NCBI GenBank assembly: GCA_029532625.1
Contig: JARFXM010000006.1
Location: forward strand, 496,001 to 560,000
Source: Lomentospora prolificans
Lineage: Eukaryota; Ascomycota; Sordariomycetes; Microascales; Microascaceae
Direction of reading: 5' to 3'
DNA: 64,000 nt
The translations under genes and the position numbers were made by a program. Below, piece by piece: positions 1 to 12,100 of the stretch (its first letter is position 1; each line of letters starts with the position of its first letter). The notes beneath the pieces are model-generated. The model searched no databases. It saw nothing but the letters and a program-made list of their open reading frames with translations, and was not told the origin of the DNA.

Positions 1-1867
1 AGATCTAGGCCCAAGCTCCTCTGCAAAAGTCTCATATCCAGTTTCGTTAACACTCGGGCAGTCAAGCGTGCTAGTATCCTGGACGAGGTGCAGGACTCTA
101 GTAAGACGCTTAAGAAGGAGGGAAAAAAAAAAGGGATAGGGGCGAAGAAGGTCCCCCGGAGGCCCCTTAGTCTCGCGTTTTCTTCGGATTCATATCCGAT
201 AGCTAGCATTGGCTGCCCTCGATATACCTCTTCGGCATGTCTGAATCACGAGGGCGGGTGCAAGCATGACCCTGCAATGTCCAGCTTTCTGCGACGCTCC
301 GGGAGTAACCCGCCCTAACTACGGCTGCCACTGGAAGACATCGGGGTACAGTGGTTTGGAACGTTTGGAAGTTATGGAAGGGGTGTTAGCTCTAGCTCTT
401 ATTGCAACCAGCTAGCTCCTTTTCCAACAGGGTTGATCTTCTGGTATCAGTTGTTTTTTTGTCGCAATTGTAGGGTTGACTTGGGCCGTAGAAAACGTTG
501 TAAACACTTTCACTTATCCAGAAAGCATCAAACGGACGCAAGCCGAGAAGTTGGAAAGCTTTTCATAATTCAGTCCAACACTCAGACTCGTTCTCCGGCA
601 CCGGATCCAGCTTGTGGGGCATAAACTTAGCAGGACAGGTTGCAAGTCCTGGAACTATCGATGGGATCAGGAACCGAGTATTCGCTGCTAGGATCAACAC
701 TTATCGCATGTGCAGCTTTTGTCGAAGGGGTTCATCAGGACGAAGGGACTCCACACATAGCAAGCAAACGAACCGGACAGGCTACGCTAACGAATGTGGG
801 CAGCCCGAAAGGGTGATCGACTGAGACTCACGAAAAGGGCTATGAAGGCATTCCAAGATACGAACGAGCTAGGACTTCTTTGTCTGGCCTGGCCTCAGAT
901 TGCTGCATCGAGGTTGCCTAGTTTCGAAACTCAGTGTTGACTCAACCACGCTTCACCGGCTTGACGTCCGCTAACAGCCAATTGCGTCTACTAACTTGCT
1001 CTACATAATTTACGAGATGATTGTACGTGTTAGTGGGAGAGTAGGAGAACATTGTTTGTATTGAATCCCGATGTTGAAGTGATTACAGCTTTAGTATTTC
1101 TCGTCCTCAGGAAGAAGAGGCTAGGTTAGCTAAAATACAGAATACAGTATATTCGCCTTGGTAGTCCCAGAGCGCCACGCTCATACACAGTGTTATGAAG
1201 TAGCCCAGTGGGACGCTCTTCCTAATCCTGTGCTGCCTGTTGTTGACGGCTGTCGTAGCTCGTTTGACTGCAACATTGAACGATGCAGTCATGCAGTTGC
1301 GTCACACTTCACGCCTGAAATTCGAAGCGTCAACATGCAAAAGCCTGCCATTTCAAACAAAACCGATATCGATGCTCTTGATCCTACACCAGAACACCAA
1401 CTTCTCTCTGGCGCAGAATCGGCTCTCCTCTGACAAAAGCCTACGCCGTACTGGCTCTAAGCTCTCGCCTCCCCATCCGCAGCCTCAACATCCCTCTGTG
1501 GCGACATCACAGCCCGACTGATCCTTCCTCCATAATTGCCCCGCGAAGATTTATCTTAGCTGCCCTACAACTCCGTCTCGCGTCGAGACCGTTTCCCACC
1601 TCCTCCTCGCCCTTCTCGAGTTCCGAGTTCCTGAATTTAAGCTCCTCTGACGGTCGGGCGCGCCTACCTCGAATTACAGACTAGGCGGGGACGTCTCTCG
1701 CCATATATGTCCTAGACCTACCCCTCCTTGTCCAACAAACCACCCCGCATCACCACATCCCACATCCCGCGTGGCGACTTAAGGAGAACCAACCCTTTGC
1801 CGATTATTTCTTTTCGCTTCGACACCTCCTAGACTCAGCTGGAGACTCCAAAAACCACTCATCCACC
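1..1867. other. Intergenic region and leader upstream of the UBX gene
   Basis: No convincing gene is seen: all open frames are short, lack recognisable domains and overlap one another on both strands. The last 350 bases or so before the ATG at 1868 are rich in C and T, as in many filamentous ascomycete promoters and leaders. The left edge may contain the end of a gene lying outside the window, but nothing identifies one. Confidence 0.6.
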
Positions 1868-3481
1868 ATGGCGGATGCTGATATCTCAAGTTTTGTGGAC
1901 ATCACGGGTTCTTCCGCCAACGTGGCGCGAAGTATCCTAGAAATGACCAACGGTGACCTAGAACAAGCAATTCAATTATTTTTCGAAAACCCCGACCTCC
2001 AGCACAGCATCAACTCCGCCGCGACGCAAGCGAGCTCGAGCGTGCCGACTTCTAGGCAGCCCCAATCGGTAAGGGAAGACGAGCATGGCGTTATTCATAT
2101 AGACAGCGACGATGACCAAGTGGATGTGGATGACGTGCAGGCTGTCGCTCGAAATGCACAAGAAGAGGAGGATGAGGCAATGGCCAAGAGACTCCAGGAG
2201 GAGCTCTTTTCAGATACTACCGGTGTCAACGAAGGAGTGAGATCTCCTATCCGAAGCACCACAGAGACTTTGGTGGCACCCTGGGGATCAGGCTTCGGTG
2301 GTGATGACGAGGATGTGCAGTCGGAACTTCTTCAACAGCTGCGGCGACGACAAGCCCAGGCTCGGTCAGGTAAGGCCTTTGCCGGGTAATTCTTGCTTCC
2401 TAGAGCTAACACGGTTGCAGCGCGAGGTCCAAACCCGTTCAATCAATCAATCTGGGACGACCCCGATGCGCGTCCAGACCCCGATGCAGCGGGCGCACCC
2501 ACAACCCGTGCCCAGCGTCTGACTGATTTGTTCAGACCACCCCACGATATCATCTCACGGTTTTCTTGGGATGAGGCGCGCGAAGAAGGTAAAGATACAA
2601 AGAAGTGGATCCTTGTCAACATCCAGGATCTGAGCGACTTCAACTGTCAGGCTCTCAACCGTGATATTTGGAAGGACACCGCCGTGAAGGAACTCGTGTC
2701 AGAGAACTTTATTTTCCTCCAGTACTCTAAGGAAGATGTTCTCGCACGCGATTACATTACATTTTACTTTCCCAACCACGAGAACCCCCAAAACTATCCT
2801 CATGTATCTATCGTCGATCCTCGTACTGGTGAGCAGGTCAAGGTTTGGAGCGGGACACCGTTTCCCTCGGCATTAGACTTTCATAGCCAGCTTGTCGAGT
2901 TCCTTGATAGGTACAGTCTCAACGCCAACAGCAAGAACCCCGTGGTCAAAGTCAGGAGCAAGCAGACCAAGGCTGTTGATGTTGATCGCATGACGGAGGA
3001 GGAGATGCTTGAGATGGCGCTTCAGAACAGCCTAGCTCCCAACGGCGGCAAAGAACAGAGCGGGAGGTCCGATATTGTTGATCCCGACTCGTTGACCAAG
3101 TCCCCCTTGCCCACCAGTGGTGAGGGGCCTACATCGCCTTTCAGAGAGGCAACAGCTGAACCTGAGCTTGGCGTCAGCCAGGACATATTCGCCACCATCT
3201 CTAGCACGAATCCTCATACCGAGCCAGAGAACAATCCCGCGATAACCACACGCATCCAGTTCCGCCACGCCACAGGCCGCATAATCCGTCGCTTCAACAT
3301 GCAGGATCCTGTCCGGCGCATCTACGAGTGGCTGAAGGCCGAGCCTATGGAGGGCAAGGATGGTATCGAGTTTGAGCTCAAGAAGATGCCGCAGGGGCAG
3401 GACCTCATTGAGAACCTCGACGACACGATTGAAGGAGCGGGTTTGAAGCAAGGAACTGTCATGATTGAGTTCCTTGAGTAA
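1868..3481 (+). CDS. UBA-UAS-UIM-UBX domain protein, Cdc48/p97 adaptor (Ubx5/UBXD7 type)
   Basis: Two exons, 1868-2369 and 2421-3481, give 520 residues. The 51-nt intron has a GTAAGG donor, an AGCTAAC branch site and a GCAG acceptor, and the phase is preserved. Domains in order: an N-terminal UBA-like segment (about residues 3-45, with LEMTNGDLEQAIQLFFE); an acidic linker; a thioredoxin-like UAS domain (about 197-333); a ubiquitin-interacting motif (about 355-373, EEEMLEMALQNSLA); and a C-terminal UBX domain (about 442-520). This order is that of human UBXD7 and yeast Ubx5, which bind the AAA ATPase Cdc48/p97 through UBX and ubiquitylated substrates through UBA and UIM. A role in Cdc48-dependent turnover of cullin-ligase substrates is inferred from the family. 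The ATG in CCACCATGGCG is a good fungal start context. Confidence 0.93.
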
Positions 3482-5804
3482 GAAGGTTGATACAGTGTAC
3501 TGAATTTCCGAAGCCAAATGTCTTTGTTCCGCTCCCTCTTCTGTTTCTTTGGTATCAGTTGGTTTGTTTCCCCCCTCTCTGATGATTGCGTGGGGTTCAC
3601 AGCACGAGTCTGTTTCTTTCTTACTTTTCATTTCCCCTGCAAGTATTAATAGAGCAGAGATGCTATACCTTAGACGAATACTGGACCAATGAATTTTAGT
3701 TCGCGGGCCGGTTTGGTAGGACGCTGGATCTTGAGCTTGGGTGAGCCGAGAGGATAGCAAGTTATTGCCATAAGTAGGAGCAAGCCTACACGGACAGTGT
3801 GATAGCACGCGACGGAGGCACAAGACAGAGGGGTGACGAGCTCGGGAGGATGAGGAGATATCTCCATGAGCATAGGATTGATACCTATCATGCATGCTCA
3901 GAAAGGACAGCAGGCTAGGCTTGGCCAAGTAAGGTGGTAGTTTCCTCCGATAGATAATGTGGCATATCGCACAACGTAGCCAATAGCTGGGAATCGACCT
4001 CGAACAAGCAATAGCCAGTCAACCCCGAGACTTACAAATTCTAGAGAGCCGCTGCAGGACGTGTTTTAAATCATGCGGATCGGGATCAAGGACAGGCCGT
4101 AGGCTGCATGCTTTCTAATACAGCCCCTTCGATGGAAGAATGCCATGGCCAGCCAACGCTCGCAGAATACTCATTTGAAATTTTGGCTCAAGGTCCTCAA
4201 ATCGGAGTTTATACACAGCGAGGGAGGCCAGCCCAGACAGGCAAGAGATGGAGGCCAGCGTGTCCGTCTGTGCAACACCCTCGCGACTCAGATTCAGGTT
4301 CTCATTTCCCATGGGAAGCGCTGCCCGCCAATAATATCACCAGACACGCCCGGCATCAGACGGTGAGGGCCGACGAAGGGAAACTAAATCCCCAGCAGGC
4401 AGGCTGGCTGGGCTCACCTCGTTCCGTCCGTCTGACGGGCCAATTGCAACCAATGAAGCCTGGAGGCTGGCTTATGGTGAGAGCTGCAGGTAAGACAAAG
4501 AAAGGGACACGGCAATAGGGGCTGTCGCCAAGACGTCTAGCTCCCGGTCCAGAAGGAACAGAGACGGTTATTCTCTTCCGGATCGAGAAAGAAACCCCTC
4601 ATTTGGGGGAAAAGGAAAAAAACGCCAGCGGGACTTTGGTCGATTTAATGACGGGCTTGTCAAAGCTGCAGGGACGTCAGTGGTTGCCATGCGCCATCGA
4701 GTGGCATCCACGGATGAATGATGGGGACGGCTTGGCTTCACCGCGTCTTTGGTTCATCCGTGCCTGGTTGCTGGACAACACCCCGCCTGGTAGTGGCGGA
4801 CGACAGAGCCAGGCGTTTTACTGGCTTGCAACCACCCATTTAAGAGCAGATCCCTTGATCTGTGCCAGCCGCCTGTTTAGATCTTCCGCGTGTTTCTTTG
4901 GCTTGAGGAACTACGATTCCTCGAGCATCCCTGGATAATATCAATAGTACCAAGTAAACAATTCCACCGGGTCTGCTTCGCTGCCAGGATATGCGTGTTG
5001 TACTTGTAAATCGACCCCGAACACCTCCAGTAATCATCCATTGTTAACTAGGACAACCTTGCCAATTTTTTTTATTTTTTTTTTTCCCTTTCCATGCCTG
5101 CTTCGTCTCTTGTCCCGTGTTTTGGAAATCCCCACAAGAATTAAACACGTATGATCGATTTGATTGCTGCTCGAGGCCTCAAGCGTCAAGTTCTTTTCTC
5201 GCTCAACTGTATTGTCCTGGCCGGTTCTGACTTCTCTTTTCGCTCAACTGAAAGGGAAATTAGGACCGTTGGAAACCCCAGTGCGAGGCCGAACCATTAG
5301 GCGCCACGCCCACTAATCCACTCTCTGCGGCGATCGATACACGTATACACACCACAACTACTTGATGCTGTGGATGCTACGATCGATAGTCCCACGAACC
5401 CCTCCTCGAGAAACCCCCAATTTCAACAGAATCCCTTGCGATCTGGCTACCCCCCAACACACCGAGACTCTGACCTTGAACGATCGATCTCCAAGATCTC
5501 GTGCCTACCTTTTTTCCCACCGCGGGACGGCACCGGGCACCGACCACCGCCAGCACAACTCCATTCCGCAACTTGTCCGCCAGCTGTTTTCTTTGTGCAG
5601 TCGCCCTCTGTCCCACGCCAGACGAACTTCTTGTGCAGGGCGCCCCAAGACCACATCCTCAACCGTCTACAGCGGTCTCCTCTTTCCCAAGGGCGAGACG
5701 TTGTGTGGGTCTATAGAATTTCTCATCCGCAACCCTAACCTCATTAACCTCGCTGTCGAACGCATACTTGATCCCCACACCGACTTCGACACAGCCAGTT
5801 CGTC
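3482..5804. other. Intergenic region and long leader of the kinase gene
   Basis: This stretch holds the 3' region of the UBX gene and the upstream region of the kinase. No convincing gene is seen. A CTGGCTGG motif lies at 4404-4411. A T-rich tract near 5067-5087 precedes the kinase by about 700 bases. Between about 5362 and 5804 several ATGs open short upstream frames. One frame starting at 5362 runs past the kinase ATG in another frame and stops at 5976 in the unspliced sequence. Confidence 0.55.
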
Positions 5805-8094
5805 ATGGCGGATAGAGAGCGAGACTACGAGGAGGGAAACGAGGCCCTTGACCCGGAGCTGCTCTATACAAAGGAGTACTGTATTGGTTCGTTCACCTCT
5901 ATGTTTATCGACAAGCAAGAGTCGAACCCTAACCAAGAGCTACTATAGGTGGAGGAAGCTTTGGCAAGGTCTATAAAGGGTGTGTTTTTTTTCTTCTGCG
6001 CTCCCCGATTTCCCAATAACTCCTCTGTGAGCCTTACCCCCGTCTCTAATGCGTGTCTATTTCTGTAGCGTCGACAAACGAAGCGGCCAGGCTGTCGCGA
6101 TCAAAATTATCGATATCGAGAGCGCTGAGGACGAGGTTGAGGATATCATTCAGGAGATTGCTATTCTTTCTGAACTACAGTCCCCCTACGTGACCAAATA
6201 TTATGGTTCCTACGCCAAGGGTGCCGAACTATGGATTGTCATGGAGTTTTGCTCTGGTGGGAGCTGTGCTGATCTCATGAAACCAGGCCTGATTGGGGAG
6301 GATTATATTGCAATCATACTCAGGGAGCTGCTGCTGGGCCTTGACTACCTGCACTCAGACAAGAAACTCCACCGTGATGTCAAGGGTAGGTTACTCTTCG
6401 AAGAGCTTCAGTGATTTTCTGTATGTAACCCTAAACTAATCAATCCACCAGCCGCCAACGTGCTCTTGAGCTCCAACGGCCAGGTTAAGCTTGCCGATTT
6501 TGGCGTTTCGGGGCAGCTTTCCGCGACCATGACCAAGAAGAACACCTTTGTGGGTACGCCGTTCTGGATGGCGCCCGAGGTGATTAAGCAGTCCGGCTAC
6601 GACCACAAGGCGGACATATGGTCGTTAGGCATCACGGCGCTGGAGCTCGCCAATGGCGAGCCTCCCTATGCGGACATCCATCCCATGAAGGTTCTCTTCC
6701 TCATTCCAAAGAACCCGCCGCCTCGCCTGGAGGGTAACTTCACCAAGGCTTTCAAGGACTTCATCGAGCTGTGCTTGCAAAGGGACCCCAGAGAACGGCC
6801 GACCGCCAAAGACCTCTTGCGACATCCCTTTATCCGCAAGGCGAAGAAGACTTCGTATCTGACCGAGCTCATCGAGAGATACGGCCGATATATGGCAACC
6901 CACAAGGGTGAGGAGGAAGATCACATGGACGGTCATGAGGAAGCGATGACGGAGAGGCAGCCTGTCAACGAGGATATGTGGGATTTTGGCACCGTCCGGT
7001 TGGTCAACGACCGCGGTAACATGGTACACAGGCCTGGCTTGAACACTATGGACGACGCGGCCACAAACGCGCGGTCATCGCGGCCCTACGAACCCCAGGA
7101 CCAGTACGGCGAGCTGTCTGCCGGCCCTAAGGTGCGTGACTTTGGACTCAACCCTACTATTTCAGATACTCTAAAGGCGGCTGGCACTGGAACGTCTCGG
7201 CAAACGTCCCCCCAGCGGAAGCCTCTTCCTGTTATTGAGGCACCCCCTTCGCCAGCCAAGGTGCCCCTTCCAGCTTCGCTAGAGAAGAGGCGGGATGACA
7301 CGTCGAGGCGGGTACCCAAGCCTATGCCCCCTCTTCCTCTCGAGCAGTCAGCCGACTATGATCGTCTACTCCAGCAACAGTTGCAACGTGACATGGGTGT
7401 CCTAAACCTAGGATCGGCGATCCAGGCGTCATCATCTGGCGGTTCATCTTCGTCGACATATGCGTCGCTACAAAATGGCCCCGAGTTGCGATCTCAGTCG
7501 TCAAATTCGCGGCTCGGTCCCATTGACTTACCCGAAATCCCTCCGTACCGCGGTAGTGCTGCTCCGCAACAGCATAGGTTGCCGGACCAGCCATCCCAAT
7601 CCCAACTAAGCCAAGTGTCAGGCCAGGCACCGGTGCCTCCGCCGAAGCACGCCCAGCCACTTTACCAACCCGCCACAGCGCAGCAAACTGGCCTCGTCTC
7701 CAAGGCTCAACCACCTATGGCCTCCGAGTCGAGCAACGCACCCTCGTCATTCCCTACACCTGCGCCGTCGAACCCCAACGGGGACCTTGATGCGCTTAAC
7801 GACGTCATCTTCCCAGCATTGGAGGAGGCCCTAAAAAGAAGGCAGATCCGACTCCAAAGTGTTTGCCGGACAACCTCCGGATCGGCTCCAACTCCGCGCC
7901 AGCAGCGCGCCGAGGCAGCACACGAGAGAATCAGGCATCTCGTGTACAAGCTCGCGCACGTGTGCAAGGAGATTGACCACTATGACAAAGCAGAACCGGT
8001 TGGGATGGGCCGGGACGTCGGCATGTTCCTTGAGGGTCTTCTTGAGGAGATACTCGTACGGGTGGAACCGTTTGACGAGGCCGAAGGGGCCTAA
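5805..8094 (+). CDS. Ste20/GCK-family serine/threonine protein kinase
   Basis: Four exons (5805-5886, 5949-5979, 6069-6385, 6452-8094) encode 690 residues; exon 2 is only 31 nt. The kinase domain is N-terminal (about residues 24-280). The glycine loop GGGSFG is at about 28-33, assembled across intron 1. The VAIK lysine is present, HRDVK is at 139-143, DFG at 159-161, and the activation segment reads TKKNTFVGTPFWMAPE, the germinal-centre-kinase signature. The following 400 residues are Pro/Ser/Gln-rich and probably disordered. A conserved-looking end (about 590-690, DALNDVIFPALEEALKRR) follows. In fungi this subfamily includes SvkA/MST-1, POD-6 and Kic1/Nak1 kinases, which act in septation and polar growth (SIN and MOR pathways). 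I cannot separate those orthologs by eye, so no symbol is given. Kinase identity is certain; the subgroup is inferred. Confidence 0.95.
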
Positions 8095-9123
8095 TCTACC
8101 TTGTTTGATTACACACTTCTTCTCATGGGGTTCTGCTTGTTTTAGACACAAAGAAAAAAGACGGATCAGGAGTTTTAGGCGAGAGAGGCGAGATGGCATG
8201 GTCAAATGGGTTCATTGAGAAAGGCAGGTAAAGTCCTTAACTCTTGTTTACGCATTGAAAGGTCGTCTGGGCAAGTACATCGGGAATCATACGCGTTGTT
8301 CGTCAAGGCATGGCGAGGGTTTACTATAGGGAATATCGGCGTAGGAGCGTACGGGCCGGTACCGCTTTGGCATTTTCCCATTATTTTTTTTTGTTCCTTG
8401 TCTTTTATCCTTGTGTATGGGCTTGTATACCTACCTCACTTTCATGTGTCGTCCGTCGTCGGGGGGTTTTGCCGCGTTGTCTTGATTATCAAGAGAAAAT
8501 GTCCTCGAGACATTAGAGCGAGGAGTTTGAGTGTATATGCCGCAGACTTTTTTTTTCTTATATATCTTTGCATTCGAGGCTTCAATGTTTCTTCAAGCAT
8601 TCCCTTCTTAGTTCTGCATCGATGGATAATACGTGCTCCGGACATCGCCCATTGAGTCCGGTGACATAGTGCTGAAGGTCTGTTGACGGACTGGCACTGT
8701 GAGACGTTGCGCAAAGTGGAAGTACTGGGACTGTGCGAATAACAAGCTGGCTCTCTTCCACCTTCAACCTCCACTCTCCACCAGAGCCCAGGTACGAGTT
8801 GCCGCATCAGCTTCTAACGTCACTAAAAGCTGCCTTGGGATGTTGCAAGGCACGATTGCCACTTTCGGACCTATAAAAGTTTCAATGCATAAGTGCTGTT
8901 CGTAAATCCCTCCTGCGCACGAAAGTACGTTCAAACATCGTTTTTTTTTGCGTCTCCTTGCGCCGCCAAAGTACAGGACTCCCGCATCTCACCCAAACCC
9001 CACCATATCTGGTTGGCCGACTCTGTCCCGCATCACCAACCACCACACGATTTCTTTCAGCGGGACAACCCCAACTCCGACTCCCCGACTTGCCGCTCTC
9101 CTCTATAAGCGACAAGGGAAAAT
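8095..9123. other. Intergenic region between kinase and ecm29
   Basis: Contains the kinase 3' region and the ecm29 promoter. No gene is seen. A TATAAA element at 8872-8877 lies about 250 bases upstream of the ecm29 ATG and could be a TATA box, which is only positional evidence. T-rich tracts occur near 8382 and 8550. Confidence 0.5.
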
Positions 9124-12100
9124 ATGACGGACTCGACTGAAAAGCGCGAGCTCGACCTCGTAGACAAAGTTGATTTCCGCATCCTTGAGGTTGCCAACAA
9201 TGAACAAAAGCTGGAACAGCTACTGTCGCGGTACCTCGCGCCGCTAGTCCTCAAGGCAGGGAGCCCGCACGCAAGTGTAAGGGCCAAGGTGATCGCCGTA
9301 TTAAAAAGAGTGACGACGTTTGTGCAACCGCCTGGGTATGTGTTTTCGCTACTAGCTTCAGAGAAGATCGAGAGCGGCTGACTAAACGCGGGCACCTAGG
9401 ATTGTGTTGCCGGTGGCGGCATTGATAGACCAGTTCAAGTCGAACTCTTCGCCGGTGGTGAAGCAGTTTGACCTCGTCTTTATCCAGCATAGTGTTCCCC
9501 GGATGGACGTCGCGGATCGGAGAGATCTATTCCCTAAAGTAACCAAGGAGATCTCGCACGGCGATGCGGATGCCGCGGGGCCCAGTGATGCAGGCTTCTT
9601 TGATATTTTCCTGAGGCTGTTGACTGACGTGAAATTCCCCGGAAGAGGAACCAAAGACGACGTGGCACTGCGCGAGACTCTTGGCTTGACGGATAGCGAT
9701 GCAAAGTACCTGTCCAAGTGGCTTGGCAAGGTGCTCCTCCTCAAATCTGCTGGCGCTGGCGCCACCGCCGACGCTCTGCGAGGTGTGAACCCGCCTCCTA
9801 CGTTTACCGCATCGGAGCTCGATTTCCTTGTACCCACTCACCGACCTGTTTCCGCCGCGTTTACGGCTATCGCGGACCTGAGGCTCAAGGCGATTAGCTT
9901 CCTCGCCAGCGGCGCTTTCAAGGATAGTGAAAGGTTTATCCCGGCCCTTTATGCTGCGTCGGCGACAGATTCGAGAGTCTCGTCTATAGGCGATGAACTT
10001 CTCAAGAAGAGTTCAGTGGACCTCGAGGATGCTACCCTTGTCAAGTCACTCTTCGATTCTCATTCGAGGCTTGGACCCGCCTATCGCACACGGATCCTCG
10101 GTATCCTAAGCAAATCTACTGTCTCCACCACTATGACGGCTGAAATCCTCGAGGCCGCGAAGCTGGATATCGCCCCTGTAGATGCTGGAAGTGCTGAACA
10201 AACCCAACGGCAAGGGACTTTGGAACGAACTAAGCTCCATCGTGCCCTGTTTCAGTATCTGCGGTGGGCGGCCACCGTCGGCCCCACCAAGGGCAAGTTC
10301 GATATTGGCTACAAACTACTGGAAAAGATGCAGGAGTTCATAAAGAGCCAAGGGTGGCCCGTTGCAGAAAAGACATCAGCTGACGACGTCGCACTTCGTT
10401 CCTTAGCCTACGAGAGTATAGGCATTCTAGGCAAGGTAGCTACCATGACGGCGCAGCAGCGGTTTACTCTCTCCGGTTGGATTTTCCGATCACTAGCCGA
10501 AGACCCCAATCCAGAAGTCGTTGTCAATATAGATGGCGCCGTATCCATGCTAACCGCCCTGTACCCCCCCGAGGCGGAGCCATCTTACTCGAACATTTTT
10601 GGGATACGGACGTTGCTGCTCAACTATATGAATGCCAAAACGGAGCCACCCGTGGTGCGAAGCGTGCGTCACGCTGCGGTCAAGTGGGCGAACAAGTGCC
10701 TGCCGTTTGATTCGGCACAAGCACGCTGGATAGATATTCTTGCCGTGGGTGCTCGGTCGGACGAGAGGAGCGACGTTATAGAGGAGGGCCAAAAGGGTCT
10801 TGATCCGTGGGCACAATATGCTCACTCGCCCGGCGCCGATGTCAAACTTCCAGACTGGAAGGAGATGCTTTTTATGTACTTTGATGGCTGGCTTCAAGAA
10901 AGGCCACAGACCGACAGCAACAACGAGATGGATCTCGACACGGACATCATACCACAATTCAGGTTCTCGGACGATAATATTTTGGCTTTCCCCATCGCCA
11001 TAAACTACTGCAAACAAATGCTGTTACTAGCGGCGCTTAAGGATTTCAAGATGGATCCGGACTGGACGAGGAATTTACAGAACTTAGTCAACACGGACTT
11101 GAATACGAGGAACGAGATCCGCGAATATCTTGCCAAGCTTCCCGATGGCGGCCATATTATGTACTTCTTGAAGCGGTGCTTGGACGGTCTCAATCTCAAG
11201 AATGAAGCCACTGTCGAGGAAGCTGCGCGCTCCTTTACGGACGTTGCGTCCTTGAGCCCTCTCGGGGCCGTGGCCTATCTTGCGAACCTCGCCCCGCAGC
11301 TCATCCCCTTCGTCAAGTCGAACAAAAAGGAACTTCGTGTTCTCGCCGCTGAAGCGTTTGGTGTCCTCGCTGCCCACCCCGCCAACGGAACCGAGAGGAT
11401 TTCTCAACTTATCGCACCGATATTGGAACTAACCAAGGATAGCGAAAATAAATTCGGCGCGGAGCTGAATGCTGCCGAGGGAGCGACACTCGCATTCGCA
11501 CACTTTTACTCCAGGCTCGTTTTTTACGGGCGCGAGATCCCCGCGGGTACCACATATCCCCTTGACTTGCTCGTCAAGGAACGTATCCCACCTTCGCTCA
11601 AGGAGACGCTTCTAGAAGCCTTCGCCCAGCTTTGGTCGGCAGGTTTGGGGGCACCCAGCGCGGAATCCGGTGTGCCTGCCAAGGTTGTCATTGATCTCCT
11701 GCTGGGACTCGGGAAAAAGGGCAACGAGAAAGCCATATCCGCGCTGGGAAAACTTGCCATTGCCTTAAAGGAGGAAAATGGCGAGACCAAGTGGGACGAG
11801 GGCTTAATTGGTTCCATTCTCAACGGCCTTTTCGGGCTCTACGAAATTAAGCAGGCCGAGGTGCATTTTGCCGTGGGTGAAGCCATCGCGGCGGCCGTCG
11901 GCCGGTGGGATGCCGATTGCGTCAAGCTCGGTCTCAATGTGGATAGCCCAGGCGGCAGCTTTAAGAAGCCACATCGTCCCGCACATTTGACTGGTGCCCT
12001 CGACAAGTTCATCCAAGACTGCAAGGGCACGAAGCCATCTCTGCTCAAGGCTTCGGGTATTTGGCTGTTCTGCATTGTGCAGTATTGTCCTCATTTAGAG

